Below are positions 8,481 through 17,438 of a stretch of DNA of 64,000 bases, in pieces. The notes beneath the pieces were generated by a model. The model searched no databases. It saw only the letters and a list, made by a program, of their open reading frames with translations, and was not told where the DNA came from. Positions within the stretch are counted from its first letter, which is position 1. Each line of letters opens with the position of its first letter. This DNA comes from Mesorhizobium amorphae CCNWGS0123. GTDB taxonomy: Bacteria > Pseudomonadota > Alphaproteobacteria > Rhizobiales > Rhizobiaceae. Made by a program: the position numbers and the translations under genes. The stretch is taken from contig NZ_CP015318.1 in the NCBI RefSeq assembly GCF_001686985.1, positions 5,640,001 through 5,704,000 of the forward strand, given 5' to 3'.

Positions 8481-9584
8481 ATGGGTTTCAAATGCGGCAT
8501 CGTTGGCTTGCCCAACGTCGGCAAGTCGACGCTTTTCAACGCGTTGACCAGGACGGCGGCGGCGCAGGCCGCCAACTATCCGTTCTGCACCATCGAACCG
8601 AACACCGGCGAGGTGGCAGTGCCCGACCCCCGCCTGCAAAAGATCGCCGCGATCGGCAAGTCGAAGGAGATCATCCCGACCCGCATCTCCTTCGTCGATA
8701 TCGCCGGCCTGGTGCGTGGCGCCTCCAAGGGCGAAGGGCTGGGCAACCAGTTCCTCGCCAACATCCGCGAGGTCGACGCCATCGTCCATGTGCTGCGCTG
8801 CTTCGAGGATGACGACATCACCCATGTCGAAGGTCGCATCGATCCGGTCGCCGACGCCGAGACCGTCGAGACCGAGCTCATGCTCGCCGACCTGGAGAGC
8901 CTCGAACGCCGCATCGCGCAGTTCCGCAAGCGCGCCTCCGGCAAGGACAAGGAAGCGATGACGGTGCTGCCGACCATGGAAGCGGCACTCGAGTTGCTGC
9001 AGGCAGGCAAGCCGACCCGCATCCTGCTCAAAGGCATCTCGCCGGAAGACCTGCGCATCCTGCAGGGGCTGAACCTGTTGACCTCGCATCCCGTGCTCTA
9101 TGTCTGCAACGTCGCCGAGGCCGATGCGGCCACCGGCAACGAGCACACCAGCGTGGTTGAAAAGATGGCCGCGGCGCAAGGCGCCAGCACGGTCGTCATT
9201 TCGGCCGCGATCGAGGCCGAGGTCGCCCAGCTCAGCGACGAGGAGGAAATGGAATTCCTGGCCTCGCTGGGGCTGGACGAGCCAGGCCTGAACAAGGTCA
9301 TCCGTGCCGGCTATGAGCTTTTGCAATTGATCACCTATTTCACCGTCGGACCGAAGGAAGCGCGCGCCTGGACCGTGCACAAGGGCGCCAGGGCGCCGCA
9401 GGCGGCCGGCGTCATCCATACCGATTTCGAGCGCGGCTTTATCCGCGCCCAGACCATCGCCTACAACGACTTCGTCGCGCTTGGCGGCGAAGTGGCGGCC
9501 AAGGAAGCCGGCAAGGCGCGCGACGAAGGCAAGGAATACGTCGTCCAGGACGGCGACATCATGCTGTTCAAGTTCAACACCTGA
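8481..9584 (+). CDS. ychF: Redox-regulated ATPase YchF / OLA1
   Basis: A 367-residue Obg-related P-loop ATPase. The G1 loop is GLPNVGKST (residues 8-16), G3 is DIAGLVRGA near 74, and the G4 position reads NVAE instead of NKxD, the change that makes YchF prefer ATP over GTP. A coiled-coil insertion lies around 125-190, and the C-terminal TGS domain (ITYFTVGPKEARAW) starts near 280. It associates with ribosomes and affects stress translation in other bacteria. It is the third gene of the conserved rplY-pth-ychF group, with a 95-base gap after pth that may hold its own promoter. Confidence 0.97.
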   Translation: MGFKCGIVGLPNVGKSTLFNALTRTAAAQAANYPFCTIEPNTGEVAVPDPRLQKIAAIGKSKEIIPTRISFVDIAGLVRGASKGEGLGNQFLANIREVDAIVHVLRCFEDDDITHVEGRIDPVADAETVETELMLADLESLERRIAQFRKRASGKDKEAMTVLPTMEAALELLQAGKPTRILLKGISPEDLRILQGLNLLTSHPVLYVCNVAEADAATGNEHTSVVEKMAAAQGASTVVISAAIEAEVAQLSDEEEMEFLASLGLDEPGLNKVIRAGYELLQLITYFTVGPKEARAWTVHKGARAPQAAGVIHTDFERGFIRAQTIAYNDFVALGGEVAAKEAGKARDEGKEYVVQDGDIMLFKFNT

Positions 9585-9667
9585 CCTTGCGGGCAGGCCG
9601 CCCTCGCGGCGGCGTTCCTGGGGAAGGCGAATTTCGGATTGCCACACGAGCAAAGGGAGACCCGGCG

Positions 9668-10633
9668 ATGATCAAGGCCTTCGTCGTGGACAATGATCGC
9701 CTGCGCGTTACCGAAAACCTCGACGACAATGTCGTCTGGGCCGACCTCTTGAGCCCGACAAAGGAAGAAGAGGCCGCCATCGAGAGTTGGCTCGGCGTCG
9801 CCATCCCGACCCGCGAGGAGATGGAGGAGATCGAGATTTCGAGCCGCCTCTATGTCGAGGACGGCGCCTATTTCATGACCGCCACGCTGCCGGCCCAGAC
9901 CGAGATCGACGATCCCCTGATGTCGCCGGTCACCTTCGTGCTTGCCGGCACCAGGCTGATCACCGTGCGCTATCACGAGCCGAAGGCGTTCAAGACCTTT
10001 CCGCAGCGCGCCGAGAAGGTGGCGACCGGCTGCACCAGCAGCGACACCATCCTGATCGGCCTGCTGGAGGCGATCGTCGATCGCCTCGCCGATATTCTGG
10101 AGCGCGCCGGCCGCGACGTCGAGGCGATCTCGCGCGACATCTTCCAGGCGACCTCGACCAAGGTTTCCAAGCGCAACCGCGACTTCCAGGAACTCTTGAA
10201 AGCCATCGGCCGCAAGGAGGATCTTACCTCCTCGATCCGCGACAGCCTGATCTCGCTGCAGCGCCTGGCTGGCTTCTTCGCCCATGCCTCGACCCGCACC
10301 AAGATGAGCAAGGACACAAAGGCGCGCATCAAGACGCTGTCGCGCGACGTGCTGTCGCTCGCCGACCATGCCACCTTCCTGTCGCAGAAGATCTCCTTCC
10401 TGCTCGACGCCACGCTCGGCATGATCTCGATCGAGCAGAACGCCATCATCAAGATCTTCTCCGTCGCCGCCGTCATCTTCCTGCCACCGACTTTGGTCGC
10501 TTCGATCTACGGCATGAATTTCGACATCATCCCCGAACTCAAATGGCAGCTCGGCTATCCCTTCGCCATTGCCATGATGGTGCTGTCGGCGATCCTGCCC
10601 TTCTGGTATTTCCGCCGCCGCGGCTGGCTTTAG
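9668..10633 (+). CDS. corA: CorA-family magnesium/divalent cation channel
   Basis: A 321-residue inner-membrane channel for Mg2+ (family members also carry Co2+ or Ni2+). It has a long N-terminal cytoplasmic domain and two C-terminal transmembrane helices (about 260-283 and 293-313). The pore motif YGMNFD follows the first helix, and the positively charged end is FRRRGWL. I start at ATG 9668 (AAAGGGAGACCCGGCG ahead), discarding 27 upstream codons that read as non-coding arginine/glycine-rich sequence. It stands alone after ychF. Confidence 0.95.
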   Translation: MIKAFVVDNDRLRVTENLDDNVVWADLLSPTKEEEAAIESWLGVAIPTREEMEEIEISSRLYVEDGAYFMTATLPAQTEIDDPLMSPVTFVLAGTRLITVRYHEPKAFKTFPQRAEKVATGCTSSDTILIGLLEAIVDRLADILERAGRDVEAISRDIFQATSTKVSKRNRDFQELLKAIGRKEDLTSSIRDSLISLQRLAGFFAHASTRTKMSKDTKARIKTLSRDVLSLADHATFLSQKISFLLDATLGMISIEQNAIIKIFSVAAVIFLPPTLVASIYGMNFDIIPELKWQLGYPFAIAMMVLSAILPFWYFRRRGWL

Positions 10634-10746
10634 GCGCCCCAGGCCCACGCGCCGTCGATGCTGGCGCACCAGAAATTGCTTGACCAAATTGCTGCCGGCC
10701 TGCATCCGGGTTGCCCGATCTTTGGGATTTTAACCGGATTGCCGAC

Positions 10747-11217
10747 ATGACCGGAAAGACTTGGGCCTATGAGGATTTTGTCGAGGGCGCCTCGCTCGAC
10801 CTCGGCGTGAAGCAGGTGAGCGCCGCCGAGATCATCGAATTCGCCAGTGAATTCGACGCCCAGCCGATGCATCTCGACGAGGAGGCCGGCAAGGCCAGCA
10901 TCCTGGGCGGTCTGTCGGCTTCGGGCTGGCACACCTGCGCGATGTTCATGCGCATGCTGTGCGATGCCTTCCTGCTCGACTCGACCTCGCAGGGCTCGCC
11001 GGGCATCGAACATGTCAAATGGAAGAAGCCGGTTCTGGCCGGCGATACGTTGAGCGGCACGCTCACCATACTCGCCAAGCGCCGGTCCAAATCGCGGCCT
11101 CAGCTCGGGCTTATCACCATGCGCAGTGAACTCTTCAATCAGCGCGGCGAAAGCGTCTTCGAACTCGAAAACACCGGCATGTTCCTCGCGCGTGATGCCG
11201 CAAAGGGCCTGTCATGA
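10747..11217 (+). CDS. MaoC-like hot-dog dehydratase, subunit 1
   Basis: A 156-residue single hot-dog-fold protein of the MaoC/(R)-specific enoyl-CoA hydratase family. The active-site pattern of Asp followed by His is visible in FDAQPMHLDEEAGKAS (residues 36-51), and SASGWHT follows. Members hydrate trans-2-enoyl-CoAs or related acyl thioesters. The TTG at 10711 would add 12 residues of poor quality, so I use ATG 10747. The next gene is a second MaoC protein overlapping by four bases (ATGA), so the pair may form a heterodimer that mimics the two-domain eukaryotic hydratase 2. The actual substrate is unknown. Confidence 0.88.
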   Translation: MTGKTWAYEDFVEGASLDLGVKQVSAAEIIEFASEFDAQPMHLDEEAGKASILGGLSASGWHTCAMFMRMLCDAFLLDSTSQGSPGIEHVKWKKPVLAGDTLSGTLTILAKRRSKSRPQLGLITMRSELFNQRGESVFELENTGMFLARDAAKGLS

Positions 11218-11684
11218 CCTTGGACGAATACTTCCTGATCGGCGTCACCGTCACGCTCGGTTCGCACACTTTCGAACCGGACGACATCAAGGCATTCGCT
11301 CGCAAATACGATCCGCAGGTCTTCCATGTCGACGAGGAGGCGGCAAAGACGAGCGTGCTCGGCGGCCTCTGCGCTTCCGGCTGGCACACCGCCGCCACCT
11401 GGATGAAGTACAACCTCGAAAAGCGCATGGAGACGGAAGGCGTGCGCTGGACGGGTCCAGGCCCGCAGCCGGAATTCGGGCCCTCCCCGGGCTTCAGGAA
11501 CCTGAAATGGCTGAAGCCCGTCTATGCCGGCGAGACCGTGACATTCACGCGCACCGCGCTCGCCCATCGCCCGCTCGCCGCGCGTCCCGGCTGGCATTTG
11601 CTGACGCTACTCTGCGAGGCCTCCGATTCGACCGGCGACAAGGTCATCGAATTCGACAGCGCGGTGCTTGTGAAGGTGGGGTAG
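11214..11684 (+). CDS. MaoC-like hot-dog dehydratase, subunit 2
   Basis: A 156-residue paralogue of the preceding gene, translationally coupled by an ATGA overlap. It keeps the same landmarks: KYDPQVFHVDEEAAKTS (Asp and His of the hydratase site), CASGWHTAATW, and FRNLKWLKPVYAGETVT, the edge of the hot-dog sheet. Both copies retain the putative catalytic Asp/His, so neither is obviously a purely structural partner. It ends 10 bases from the convergent apt gene, leaving no room for a separate terminator between them. Confidence 0.88.
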   Translation: MTLDEYFLIGVTVTLGSHTFEPDDIKAFARKYDPQVFHVDEEAAKTSVLGGLCASGWHTAATWMKYNLEKRMETEGVRWTGPGPQPEFGPSPGFRNLKWLKPVYAGETVTFTRTALAHRPLAARPGWHLLTLLCEASDSTGDKVIEFDSAVLVKVG

Positions 11685-11694
11685 ATCGCCCTTT

Positions 11695-12240
11695 TCAATG
11701 CCCCTCGAAGCCGATCAGCGTCCTCACCGGCACGCCGAGCGACTCCAGCTTCTTGCGGCCGCCGAGGTCCGGCAGGTCGATGACGAAGCAGGCGGCAAGG
11801 ATGTCAGCGCCGATCTGCCTGAGCAGCTTGACCGCCGCCTCCGCCGTGCCGCCGGTGGCGATCAAATCGTCGACCAGGATCACCTTTTCGCCCTCGGCAA
11901 CGCCGTCCTTGTGCATCTCCATTTCGTCCAGCCCGTACTCCAGGCTGTAGGCGACGCGCACCGTCTCGTAAGGCAGCTTGCCCTTCTTGCGGATCGGCAC
12001 GAAGCCCGCCGAAAGCTGGTGGGCGACGGCACCGCCGAGGATGAAGCCTCGCGCCTCGATACCGGCGATCTTGTCGATCTTCAGCCCGGCATAGGGATGC
12101 ACCAATTCGTCGATGGCGCGGCGAAAGGCGCGCGCATTGCCGAGCAGCGTGGTGATGTCGCGAAACAATATGCCGGGCTTCGGATAATCGGGAATGGTGC
12201 GGATCGCCGAGAGCAGCGTCTCTTCGAGGGAGGATTTCAT
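11695..12240 (-). CDS. apt: Adenine phosphoribosyltransferase
   Basis: It converts adenine and PRPP to AMP in purine salvage. The PRPP-binding loop VILVDDLIATGGT is at residues 120-132, and IPDYPKPGILFRDI near 16-29 is the type I PRTase N-terminal signature. With 181 residues it has the normal family length. ATG 12240 is chosen because GGAG lies 8 bases upstream; a GTG three codons earlier lacks such spacing. It is transcribed leftward, just behind an FMN-dependent hydroxyacid dehydrogenase gene, and converges with the MaoC pair. Confidence 0.96.
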   Translation of the reverse strand: MKSSLEETLLSAIRTIPDYPKPGILFRDITTLLGNARAFRRAIDELVHPYAGLKIDKIAGIEARGFILGGAVAHQLSAGFVPIRKKGKLPYETVRVAYSLEYGLDEMEMHKDGVAEGEKVILVDDLIATGGTAEAAVKLLRQIGADILAACFVIDLPDLGGRKKLESLGVPVRTLIGFEGH

Positions 12241-12330
12241 GGTTCGCACTCCACACTGGCGTATTCGATGTCTTGCCGCGAAGAGCGAGACCCGTTGGCT
12301 TGATCGGGCGTCCGCCCGTTTCGCGCGAGA

Positions 12331-13479
12331 TTATCTGAAACGCAGATTTTCGCGCGTCAATTGTTCGATCGAGGTGCAGCCCATGAGCTTCATGCCGCGT
12401 TCGATCTCGACCCGCATCTGTTCGAGCGCGCGTTCGACGCCGGCCTGCCCGGCCGCCGCCAGCGGGAACAGATAGTAGCGGCCGACGCCGACGGCCTTGG
12501 CGCCGAGCGACAGCGCCTTCAGCACATGCGTGCCGCGCTGCACGCCGCCATCCATGATGACGTCGATCCGGTCGCCGACGGTATCGACGATCTCGGCAAG
12601 CTGGTCGAAAGCCGCCCGCGAGCCGTCCAACTGCCGGCCGCCATGGTTCGACAGGACAATGCCGCTGCAGCCGATCTCGACGGCGCGCCTGGCATCCTCC
12701 ACCGACATGACGCCCTTGAGGCAGAACGGCCCCTGCCACAGCCGGACCATCTCGGCGACGTCGTCCCAACTCATCGACGGATCGAGCATCTCGGTGAAGT
12801 AGCGGCTGATCGACATGGTGCCGCCGCCCATGTCGACATGCTCGTCGAGCTGCGGCAGCTTGAACCCCTCATGGGTGAAATAGTTGATTGCCCAGGCCGG
12901 CTTGACGGCGAACTGCAGCATGCCGGTTAGGTTGAGCTTGAAAGGAATGGCAAAGCCCGTGCGCTTGTCGCGTTCGCGGTTTCCCCCGGTGATGCTGTCC
13001 ACAGTCAGCATCATCACCTCGACGCCGATATCCCTGGCGCGCTGCATCATCGCCCGGTTCAGACCGCGATCCCGGTGGAAGTAGAACTGGTAGACCTGCG
13101 GCCCGCTGCTGATCTTGCGCGCCTCCTCGAGGCTGACCGTGCCGAGCGAGGAGACGCCGAACATCGTGCCGTATTTGGCTGCGGCCTTGGCCACCGCGCG
13201 CTCGCCCTGATGGTGGAACAGCCGCTGCAAGGCGGTCGGCGAACAATAGACAGGCATTGCCAGCTTCTGGCCCATGACCGTCACCGACATGTCGATCTCG
13301 CTCACCCCACGCAAGACGTTGGGAACCAGGTCGCATCTCTCGAAGCTTTCGGTGTTGCGGCGATAGGTGACCTCGTCGTCGGCCGCACCGTCGATGTAGT
13401 TGAAGATCGGCCCCGGCAGCCGCTGCTGCGCCATGCGCCGGAAATCGGAAAAATTGTGACAGTCGCGTAGCCGCATCAT
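12331..13479 (-). CDS. lldD: FMN-dependent alpha-hydroxy-acid dehydrogenase (L-lactate dehydrogenase type)
   Basis: A 382-residue TIM-barrel flavoprotein of the lactate dehydrogenase/glycolate oxidase/mandelate dehydrogenase family. The catalytic signature SNHGGRQLDGS is at about 274-284 (active His then Arg), and the N-terminal region (DFRRMAQQRLPGPIFNYIDG) and LTVDSITGGNRERD are typical of the membrane-associated bacterial enzymes. It oxidises a 2-hydroxy acid, most likely L-lactate, passing electrons to quinone. Two adjacent ATGs (13479, 13476) could serve as start. Substrate specificity within the family is hard to read, so the lldD symbol is tentative. Confidence 0.85.
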   Translation of the reverse strand: MMRLRDCHNFSDFRRMAQQRLPGPIFNYIDGAADDEVTYRRNTESFERCDLVPNVLRGVSEIDMSVTVMGQKLAMPVYCSPTALQRLFHHQGERAVAKAAAKYGTMFGVSSLGTVSLEEARKISSGPQVYQFYFHRDRGLNRAMMQRARDIGVEVMMLTVDSITGGNRERDKRTGFAIPFKLNLTGMLQFAVKPAWAINYFTHEGFKLPQLDEHVDMGGGTMSISRYFTEMLDPSMSWDDVAEMVRLWQGPFCLKGVMSVEDARRAVEIGCSGIVLSNHGGRQLDGSRAAFDQLAEIVDTVGDRIDVIMDGGVQRGTHVLKALSLGAKAVGVGRYYLFPLAAAGQAGVERALEQMRVEIERGMKLMGCTSIEQLTRENLRFR

Positions 13480-13617
13480 CGATTTCCAAACATCATGCCG
13501 TCGACGATCCCCTCGTCACAGACGCCGCGTGGCATAGCAATCACATGGCGCCGTGCCAACAGGCTTGTTCAAGCGGCCGGCAATCGACCGTGCCGCCGGC
13601 CCGCGCCTCATCCAAGC

Positions 13618-13640
13618 AAAAAGGGCGCCTTCCGGCGCCC
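13618..13640 (-). terminator. Intrinsic terminator of the petABC operon
   Basis: Read leftward, a perfect 7-base-pair GC stem (GGGCGCC / GGCGCCC) with a GGAA tetraloop is followed by five T. It lies 50 bases beyond the petC stop, where termination of petABC is expected. Confidence 0.9.
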
Positions 13641-13689
13641 TGCATGATCGTCTTGGTTCAAAGCGGCTTGGGCCCCTATCAACCAGGCC

Positions 13690-14562
13690 TTAGTGCGTCA
13701 CGCCTTCCCACACCTTGCGCTTGGTCAGATAGACCAGGGCGCCGAACAGCAGCAGGAAGACCAGCACGCGAAAACCGGTCTTCTTGCGGTCTTCCATATG
13801 CGGCTCGGCCGCCCACATCAGGAAGGCCGACACGTCGCGCGAATACTGGTCGACCGTCTGCGGCGCGCCGTCGTCATAGGTCACCTGGCCGTCGGAGAGC
13901 GGCTTGGGCATCTTCAGCGACACGCCGGACAGGAAGTATGGATTGTAGTGCGTGCCCTCGGGGATCACCATGCCCGCCGGCGGCGTCTCGTCGTAGCCGG
14001 TCAGCAGCGAATGGATATAGTCGGGGCCACCCTGCGCATACTGCGTGAAGATGTCGAAGACGAAACGCGGGAAGCCGCGCTCGACGCCGCGCGCCTTGGC
14101 CAGCAGCGACATGTCGGGCGGAGCAGCGCCGCCATTGGAGGCAGCAGCGGCCTGCTCGTTGGCGAACGGCGCCGGGAAGTAGTCGGACGGCTTGCCGGGA
14201 CGGTCGAACATGTCGCCTGCGTCGTTGGGGCCGTCATGGATGGTGTACTCGGCGGCAAGCGTCTTCACCTGCCCTTCCGAGTAGCCGAGCCCTTCCAGCG
14301 TGCGGAACGCCACCAGGTTCATCGAGTGGCAGGCCGCGCAGACTTCCTTGTAGACCTTCAGGCCGCGCTGCAGCTGCGCCTTGTCGTAGGTGCCGAACGG
14401 CCCGGCGAAGCTCCAGTCCATCTCCTTCGGCTGATCGATCGGGAAGTGCGTCGGCGCGGCCGCGTTGTGCGCTTCCTCGGCGGCGATCGCCCCAGTGCTC
14501 GCAGTTTCAACGCCAACAACCACGAGGCCAAGCAGCGCCAGCGAGGTGAGAATCTTCTTCAT
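13690..14562 (-). CDS. petC: Cytochrome c1 subunit of the bc1 complex
   Basis: A 290-residue haem protein of ubiquinol-cytochrome c reductase. An N-terminal signal (to about residue 28, AIAAEE) exports it. The haem c attachment site is CAACHSM near residue 79, and a single C-terminal transmembrane helix (FRVLVFLLLFGALVYLT) anchors it, with KRKVW on the cytoplasmic side. It takes electrons from the Rieske subunit and passes them to soluble cytochrome c in the periplasm. It is the last gene of petABC, 27 bases after petB, followed by an intrinsic terminator. Confidence 0.97.
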   Translation of the reverse strand: MKKILTSLALLGLVVVGVETASTGAIAAEEAHNAAAPTHFPIDQPKEMDWSFAGPFGTYDKAQLQRGLKVYKEVCAACHSMNLVAFRTLEGLGYSEGQVKTLAAEYTIHDGPNDAGDMFDRPGKPSDYFPAPFANEQAAAASNGGAAPPDMSLLAKARGVERGFPRFVFDIFTQYAQGGPDYIHSLLTGYDETPPAGMVIPEGTHYNPYFLSGVSLKMPKPLSDGQVTYDDGAPQTVDQYSRDVSAFLMWAAEPHMEDRKKTGFRVLVFLLLFGALVYLTKRKVWEGVTH

Positions 14563-14589
14563 GCCAAATCCCCTTAGATTCTCTGCCGC

Positions 14590-15891
14590 TCAGCCCTTGG
14601 TTTCCGGCGCGGCCGTAGCCCCCGCAGGATGATGTCCGCCACCTTTGTTCTTTTCGAGCACCGCCTCGGTGATCGAATTCGGCAGCCTGCGCGGTGTCTC
14701 GATCAGGCCCAGCACCGGCAGAGCGACCAGGAAGAAGACGAAATAGAACAGCGTCGCCATCTGCGCCATGAAGACATAGCTGCCTTCGGCCGGCTGCGAG
14801 CCCAGCCAGCCGAGCAGGACGGCGTCGGCGACGAACAGCCAGAAGAACAGCTTGTACCAGGGCCTGTAGACCGCCGAACGGACCTTCGAGGTGTCGAGCC
14901 ATGGCACCAGGAACAGCATGACGATGGCGCCGAACATGCACAGCACGCCGCCGAGCTTCGAGTTGATCGGACCGATGTTGAAGGTGATGGCGCGCAGGAT
15001 CGCGTAGAACGGCAGGAAGTACCATTCCGGCACGATATGGGCGGGCGTCTTCAGCGGGTCGGCGATCGTATAGTTGTCCGGATGGCCGAGATAGTTCGGC
15101 AGGTAGAAGACGAAATAGGCGAAGACGAACAGGAACACGATCATGCCGAACGCGTCCTTGATGGTCGCGTAAGGCGTGAAGGCGACGGTGTCGGTCTTCG
15201 ACTTGACCTCGATGCCGGTCGGGTTCGACTGGCCGACGACGTGCAGCGCCCAGACGTGCAGTACGACGACCCCGGCGATCATGAACGGAAGCAGATAATG
15301 CAGCGCGAAGAAGCGGTTGAGCGTCGGATTGTCGACGGCAAACCCGCCAAGCAACAGCTCCTGGATCCAGTTGCCGACCAGCGGGATGGCACTGAAGAAG
15401 CCGGTGATGACGGTGGCGCCCCAGAAGCTCATCTGTCCCCACGGCAGCACGTAACCCATGAAGCCGGTCGCCATCATCAGGAGGTAGATGATGCAGCCGA
15501 GGATCCACAGCAACTCACGCGGGGCCTTGTAGGAGCCGTAGTAGAGGCCGCGGAAGATATGGATGTAGACGGCGACAAAGAAGAACGAGGCGCCGTTGGA
15601 ATGCAGATAGCGCAGCAGCCACCCCGAATTCACGTCGCGCATGATCTTTTCGACCGAGTCGAAGGCGAGGGTCGTGTCGGCCGTATAGTGCATGGCCAGC
15701 ACGATACCGGTCAGGATCTGCGAGACCAGCATGATCGCCAGGATACCGCCGAAGGTCCAGGCGTAGTTGAGGTTGCGCGGCACCGGATAGGCGATGAAAG
15801 AATCATAGACCATCCGCGGCAGCGGCATGCGGGCGTCGAACCAGCGTTCGATACCGGTCTTGGGCGTATAGGTCGAGTGTCCCTCGCTCAT
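14590..15891 (-). CDS. petB: Cytochrome b subunit of the bc1 complex
   Basis: A 433-residue polytopic membrane protein with the eight transmembrane helices of full-length cytochrome b. It carries the paired haem-ligand histidines (LRYLHSNGASFFF and, further on, HYLLPFMIAGVVVLHVWALH) and the PEWY quinol-site motif near 295. The C-terminal tail after 400 is hydrophilic. It provides the two quinone sites of the Q cycle. The gene sits 16 bases after petA and 27 before petC, in the fixed alphaproteobacterial order. Confidence 0.98.
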   Translation of the reverse strand: MSEGHSTYTPKTGIERWFDARMPLPRMVYDSFIAYPVPRNLNYAWTFGGILAIMLVSQILTGIVLAMHYTADTTLAFDSVEKIMRDVNSGWLLRYLHSNGASFFFVAVYIHIFRGLYYGSYKAPRELLWILGCIIYLLMMATGFMGYVLPWGQMSFWGATVITGFFSAIPLVGNWIQELLLGGFAVDNPTLNRFFALHYLLPFMIAGVVVLHVWALHVVGQSNPTGIEVKSKTDTVAFTPYATIKDAFGMIVFLFVFAYFVFYLPNYLGHPDNYTIADPLKTPAHIVPEWYFLPFYAILRAITFNIGPINSKLGGVLCMFGAIVMLFLVPWLDTSKVRSAVYRPWYKLFFWLFVADAVLLGWLGSQPAEGSYVFMAQMATLFYFVFFLVALPVLGLIETPRRLPNSITEAVLEKNKGGGHHPAGATAAPETKG

Positions 15892-15907
15892 CGAAATATC
15901 CCCTGCC

Positions 15908-16468
15908 TCAACCGATAAGGATCTTGGTATCGGAAATGAACTTGAATACCGGCACCGCCATGTTCTCCGGTGCCGGACCTTGGCGGATACGGCCGGCGGT
16001 GTCGTACACCGAACCGTGGCACGGGCAGAACCAGCCGCCGAATTCGCCTTCCTGGCCGAGCGGGATGCAGCCCAGATGGGTGCAGACTTGCACCATCACC
16101 ATCCAGGCTTCCTTGCCGGGCGTGGTCCGGTTGGCATCAGTCGCCGGGGCATCGGCCGGCAGGTTGGCGTTGCGGGCGATCGGATCCTTGAGCTCGGCGA
16201 GGTTGACGGCCTCGCCGTCCTTCATCTCCTGCTCGGTGCGGTTGCGCACCACGACCGGCTTACCGCGCCATTTGACGATCAGCGACATGCCCGGCGTCAG
16301 CGAAGCGACATCGACCTCGACCGAGGCCAGCGCCAACGTCGAGGCATCGGGGCGCATCTGGTCGATGAACGGCCATGCGACGGCGCCCGCACCAACCACA
16401 GCGGCCATGCCGGTGGCGATGTAGAGAAAATCACGACGGTTGGGATCCTGGGTGTCGGTTGCGCTCAC
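15908..16468 (-). CDS. petA: Rieske iron-sulfur subunit of the bc1 complex
   Basis: A 186-residue ubiquinol-cytochrome c reductase iron-sulfur protein. The N terminus holds the twin-arginine motif RRDFLYIATG and one membrane anchor (GMAAVVGAGAVAWPFI); the Rieske domain binds the cluster through CTHLGC and CPCHGS near residues 129 and 149. I start at GTG 16468 (MSATDTQ...), as in rhizobial homologues; the frame extends 19 codons further but reads as unrelated Arg/Pro-rich sequence. It is the first gene of the operon and shuttles electrons from quinol to cytochrome c1. Confidence 0.95.
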   Translation of the reverse strand: MSATDTQDPNRRDFLYIATGMAAVVGAGAVAWPFIDQMRPDASTLALASVEVDVASLTPGMSLIVKWRGKPVVVRNRTEQEMKDGEAVNLAELKDPIARNANLPADAPATDANRTTPGKEAWMVMVQVCTHLGCIPLGQEGEFGGWFCPCHGSVYDTAGRIRQGPAPENMAVPVFKFISDTKILIG

Positions 16469-16780
16469 GGGTGCCTGATCCTTTCGCCTCGTCCGTGCCG
16501 GTGGTCGAGCCTGTTCCCCGCTCATTCACGCCAACCCGACAGCGCATGGCGAACAGGCTAGCGAATTCCTCCGGCATTTGGACTTCGGTTTATGCGTGAA
16601 GCCCGTTTTTGTCCAGCGGGGTGGAGGCACAAGGGCAGATTGTCGCGGGGACACGGCGCCGCTTTCCAAAGCACTGCGCCGGCTGACCGCCCGACGCAGC
16701 GAAACGACCGGAAATCCGGCGCGAAATCCAGGCCCGTGGTCGCCTCGACAGCCGCCGCAGGCCGGGTCTATTCTTCTCCT
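16469..16780. other. Divergent intergenic region between petA and cupin gene
   Basis: These 312 bases must contain the petABC promoter (leftward) and probably one for the cupin gene (rightward). Open frames cross it in several registers, but none has family-like sequence or a ribosome site. I found no clear palindrome or canonical promoter pair. Confidence 0.4.
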
Positions 16781-17125
16781 ATGGCGCATATCATAGACCG
16801 CGACACATGGGCCGAGGCGCCCGACCGCTGGCAAGGCGAGCTGCAGTGCGGCGCCTTTGGCTCCAACAGCTGCCTGATCTTCAACTATTTGCCTGACGTC
16901 GGCGGCGGCCCACTTCTGCACAGCCATCCCTATGCAGAGATCTTCATCATCCGTCAGGGTACCGGGCTGTTCACGGTCGGCGACCGGCAGATCGAGGCGT
17001 CCGCCGGCCAGATCGTCATCGTGCCGCCGGACACGCCGCACAAATTCACCAATCTCGGCCCGGGTGCGCTCGAGACCACCGATATCCACGAGAACGGCAG
17101 CTTCATCACCAAATGGCTGGAGTGA
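16781..17125 (+). CDS. Small cupin-domain protein
   Basis: A 114-residue single-domain cupin. Motif 1 (GGGPLLHSHPYAEIFIIRQGTG, metal-binding His, His and Glu at about 46-54) and motif 2 (VIVPPDTPHKFTN, metal His near 88) are both intact, so it probably binds a metal. Proteins like this range from sugar isomerases to simple dioxygenases or ligand sensors, and I cannot choose. ATG 16781 is used because the cupin fold starts soon after and the upstream frame is arginine-rich filler. It converges on the next gene with only 3 bases between stops. Confidence 0.8.
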   Translation: MAHIIDRDTWAEAPDRWQGELQCGAFGSNSCLIFNYLPDVGGGPLLHSHPYAEIFIIRQGTGLFTVGDRQIEASAGQIVIVPPDTPHKFTNLGPGALETTDIHENGSFITKWLE

Positions 17126-17128
17126 AAC

Positions 17129-17437
17129 CTACTTCGCGCCAAGCCTGACCAGCACTGCCCTAGGAATATCGTACTCACGGATCACCGCGTCGTGCTTGCG
17201 CAGGCCGCAGAGTTCGCGCTGGATGAAGTAGCCGTGCACGGCTTCGGCCGCTTCCTTGAGGAGCCTGGGCCGCTGCTCCTTGTCGTCTCCATTCTCACGC
17301 AGCTTGACCAGCGTCTCCTCGACGCGCTGCCCTGCGCGTCCGAGCGCAGCCGCCTTTTCGGCCAGGATTTCATGGCCGAGTGCGTCGAAGGCGGCTTCCC
17401 CGGCCGAACTGCCGGTGGACGGCGGGCGCAACGACAT
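17129..17437 (-). CDS. Conserved hypothetical protein (DUF6665-like)
   Basis: A 102-residue, charged, largely helical protein without signal peptide or membrane segment. The centre (FDALGHEILAEKAAALGRAG, then VEETLVKL) looks like a two-helix coiled coil, and the end is YDIPRAVLVRLG. I recall similar rhizobial proteins filed under DUF6665, but that is from memory. It starts one base after the GNAT gene stops, so the two are probably co-transcribed. Function unknown. Confidence 0.7.
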   Translation of the reverse strand: MSLRPPSTGSSAGEAAFDALGHEILAEKAAALGRAGQRVEETLVKLRENGDDKEQRPRLLKEAAEAVHGYFIQRELCGLRKHDAVIREYDIPRAVLVRLGAK

Positions 17438-17438
17438 C

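Noticed and set aside
10711..10746. TTG start extending the first MaoC protein
   Set aside because: The added residues do not resemble the family and no ribosome site is better placed than for ATG 10747.
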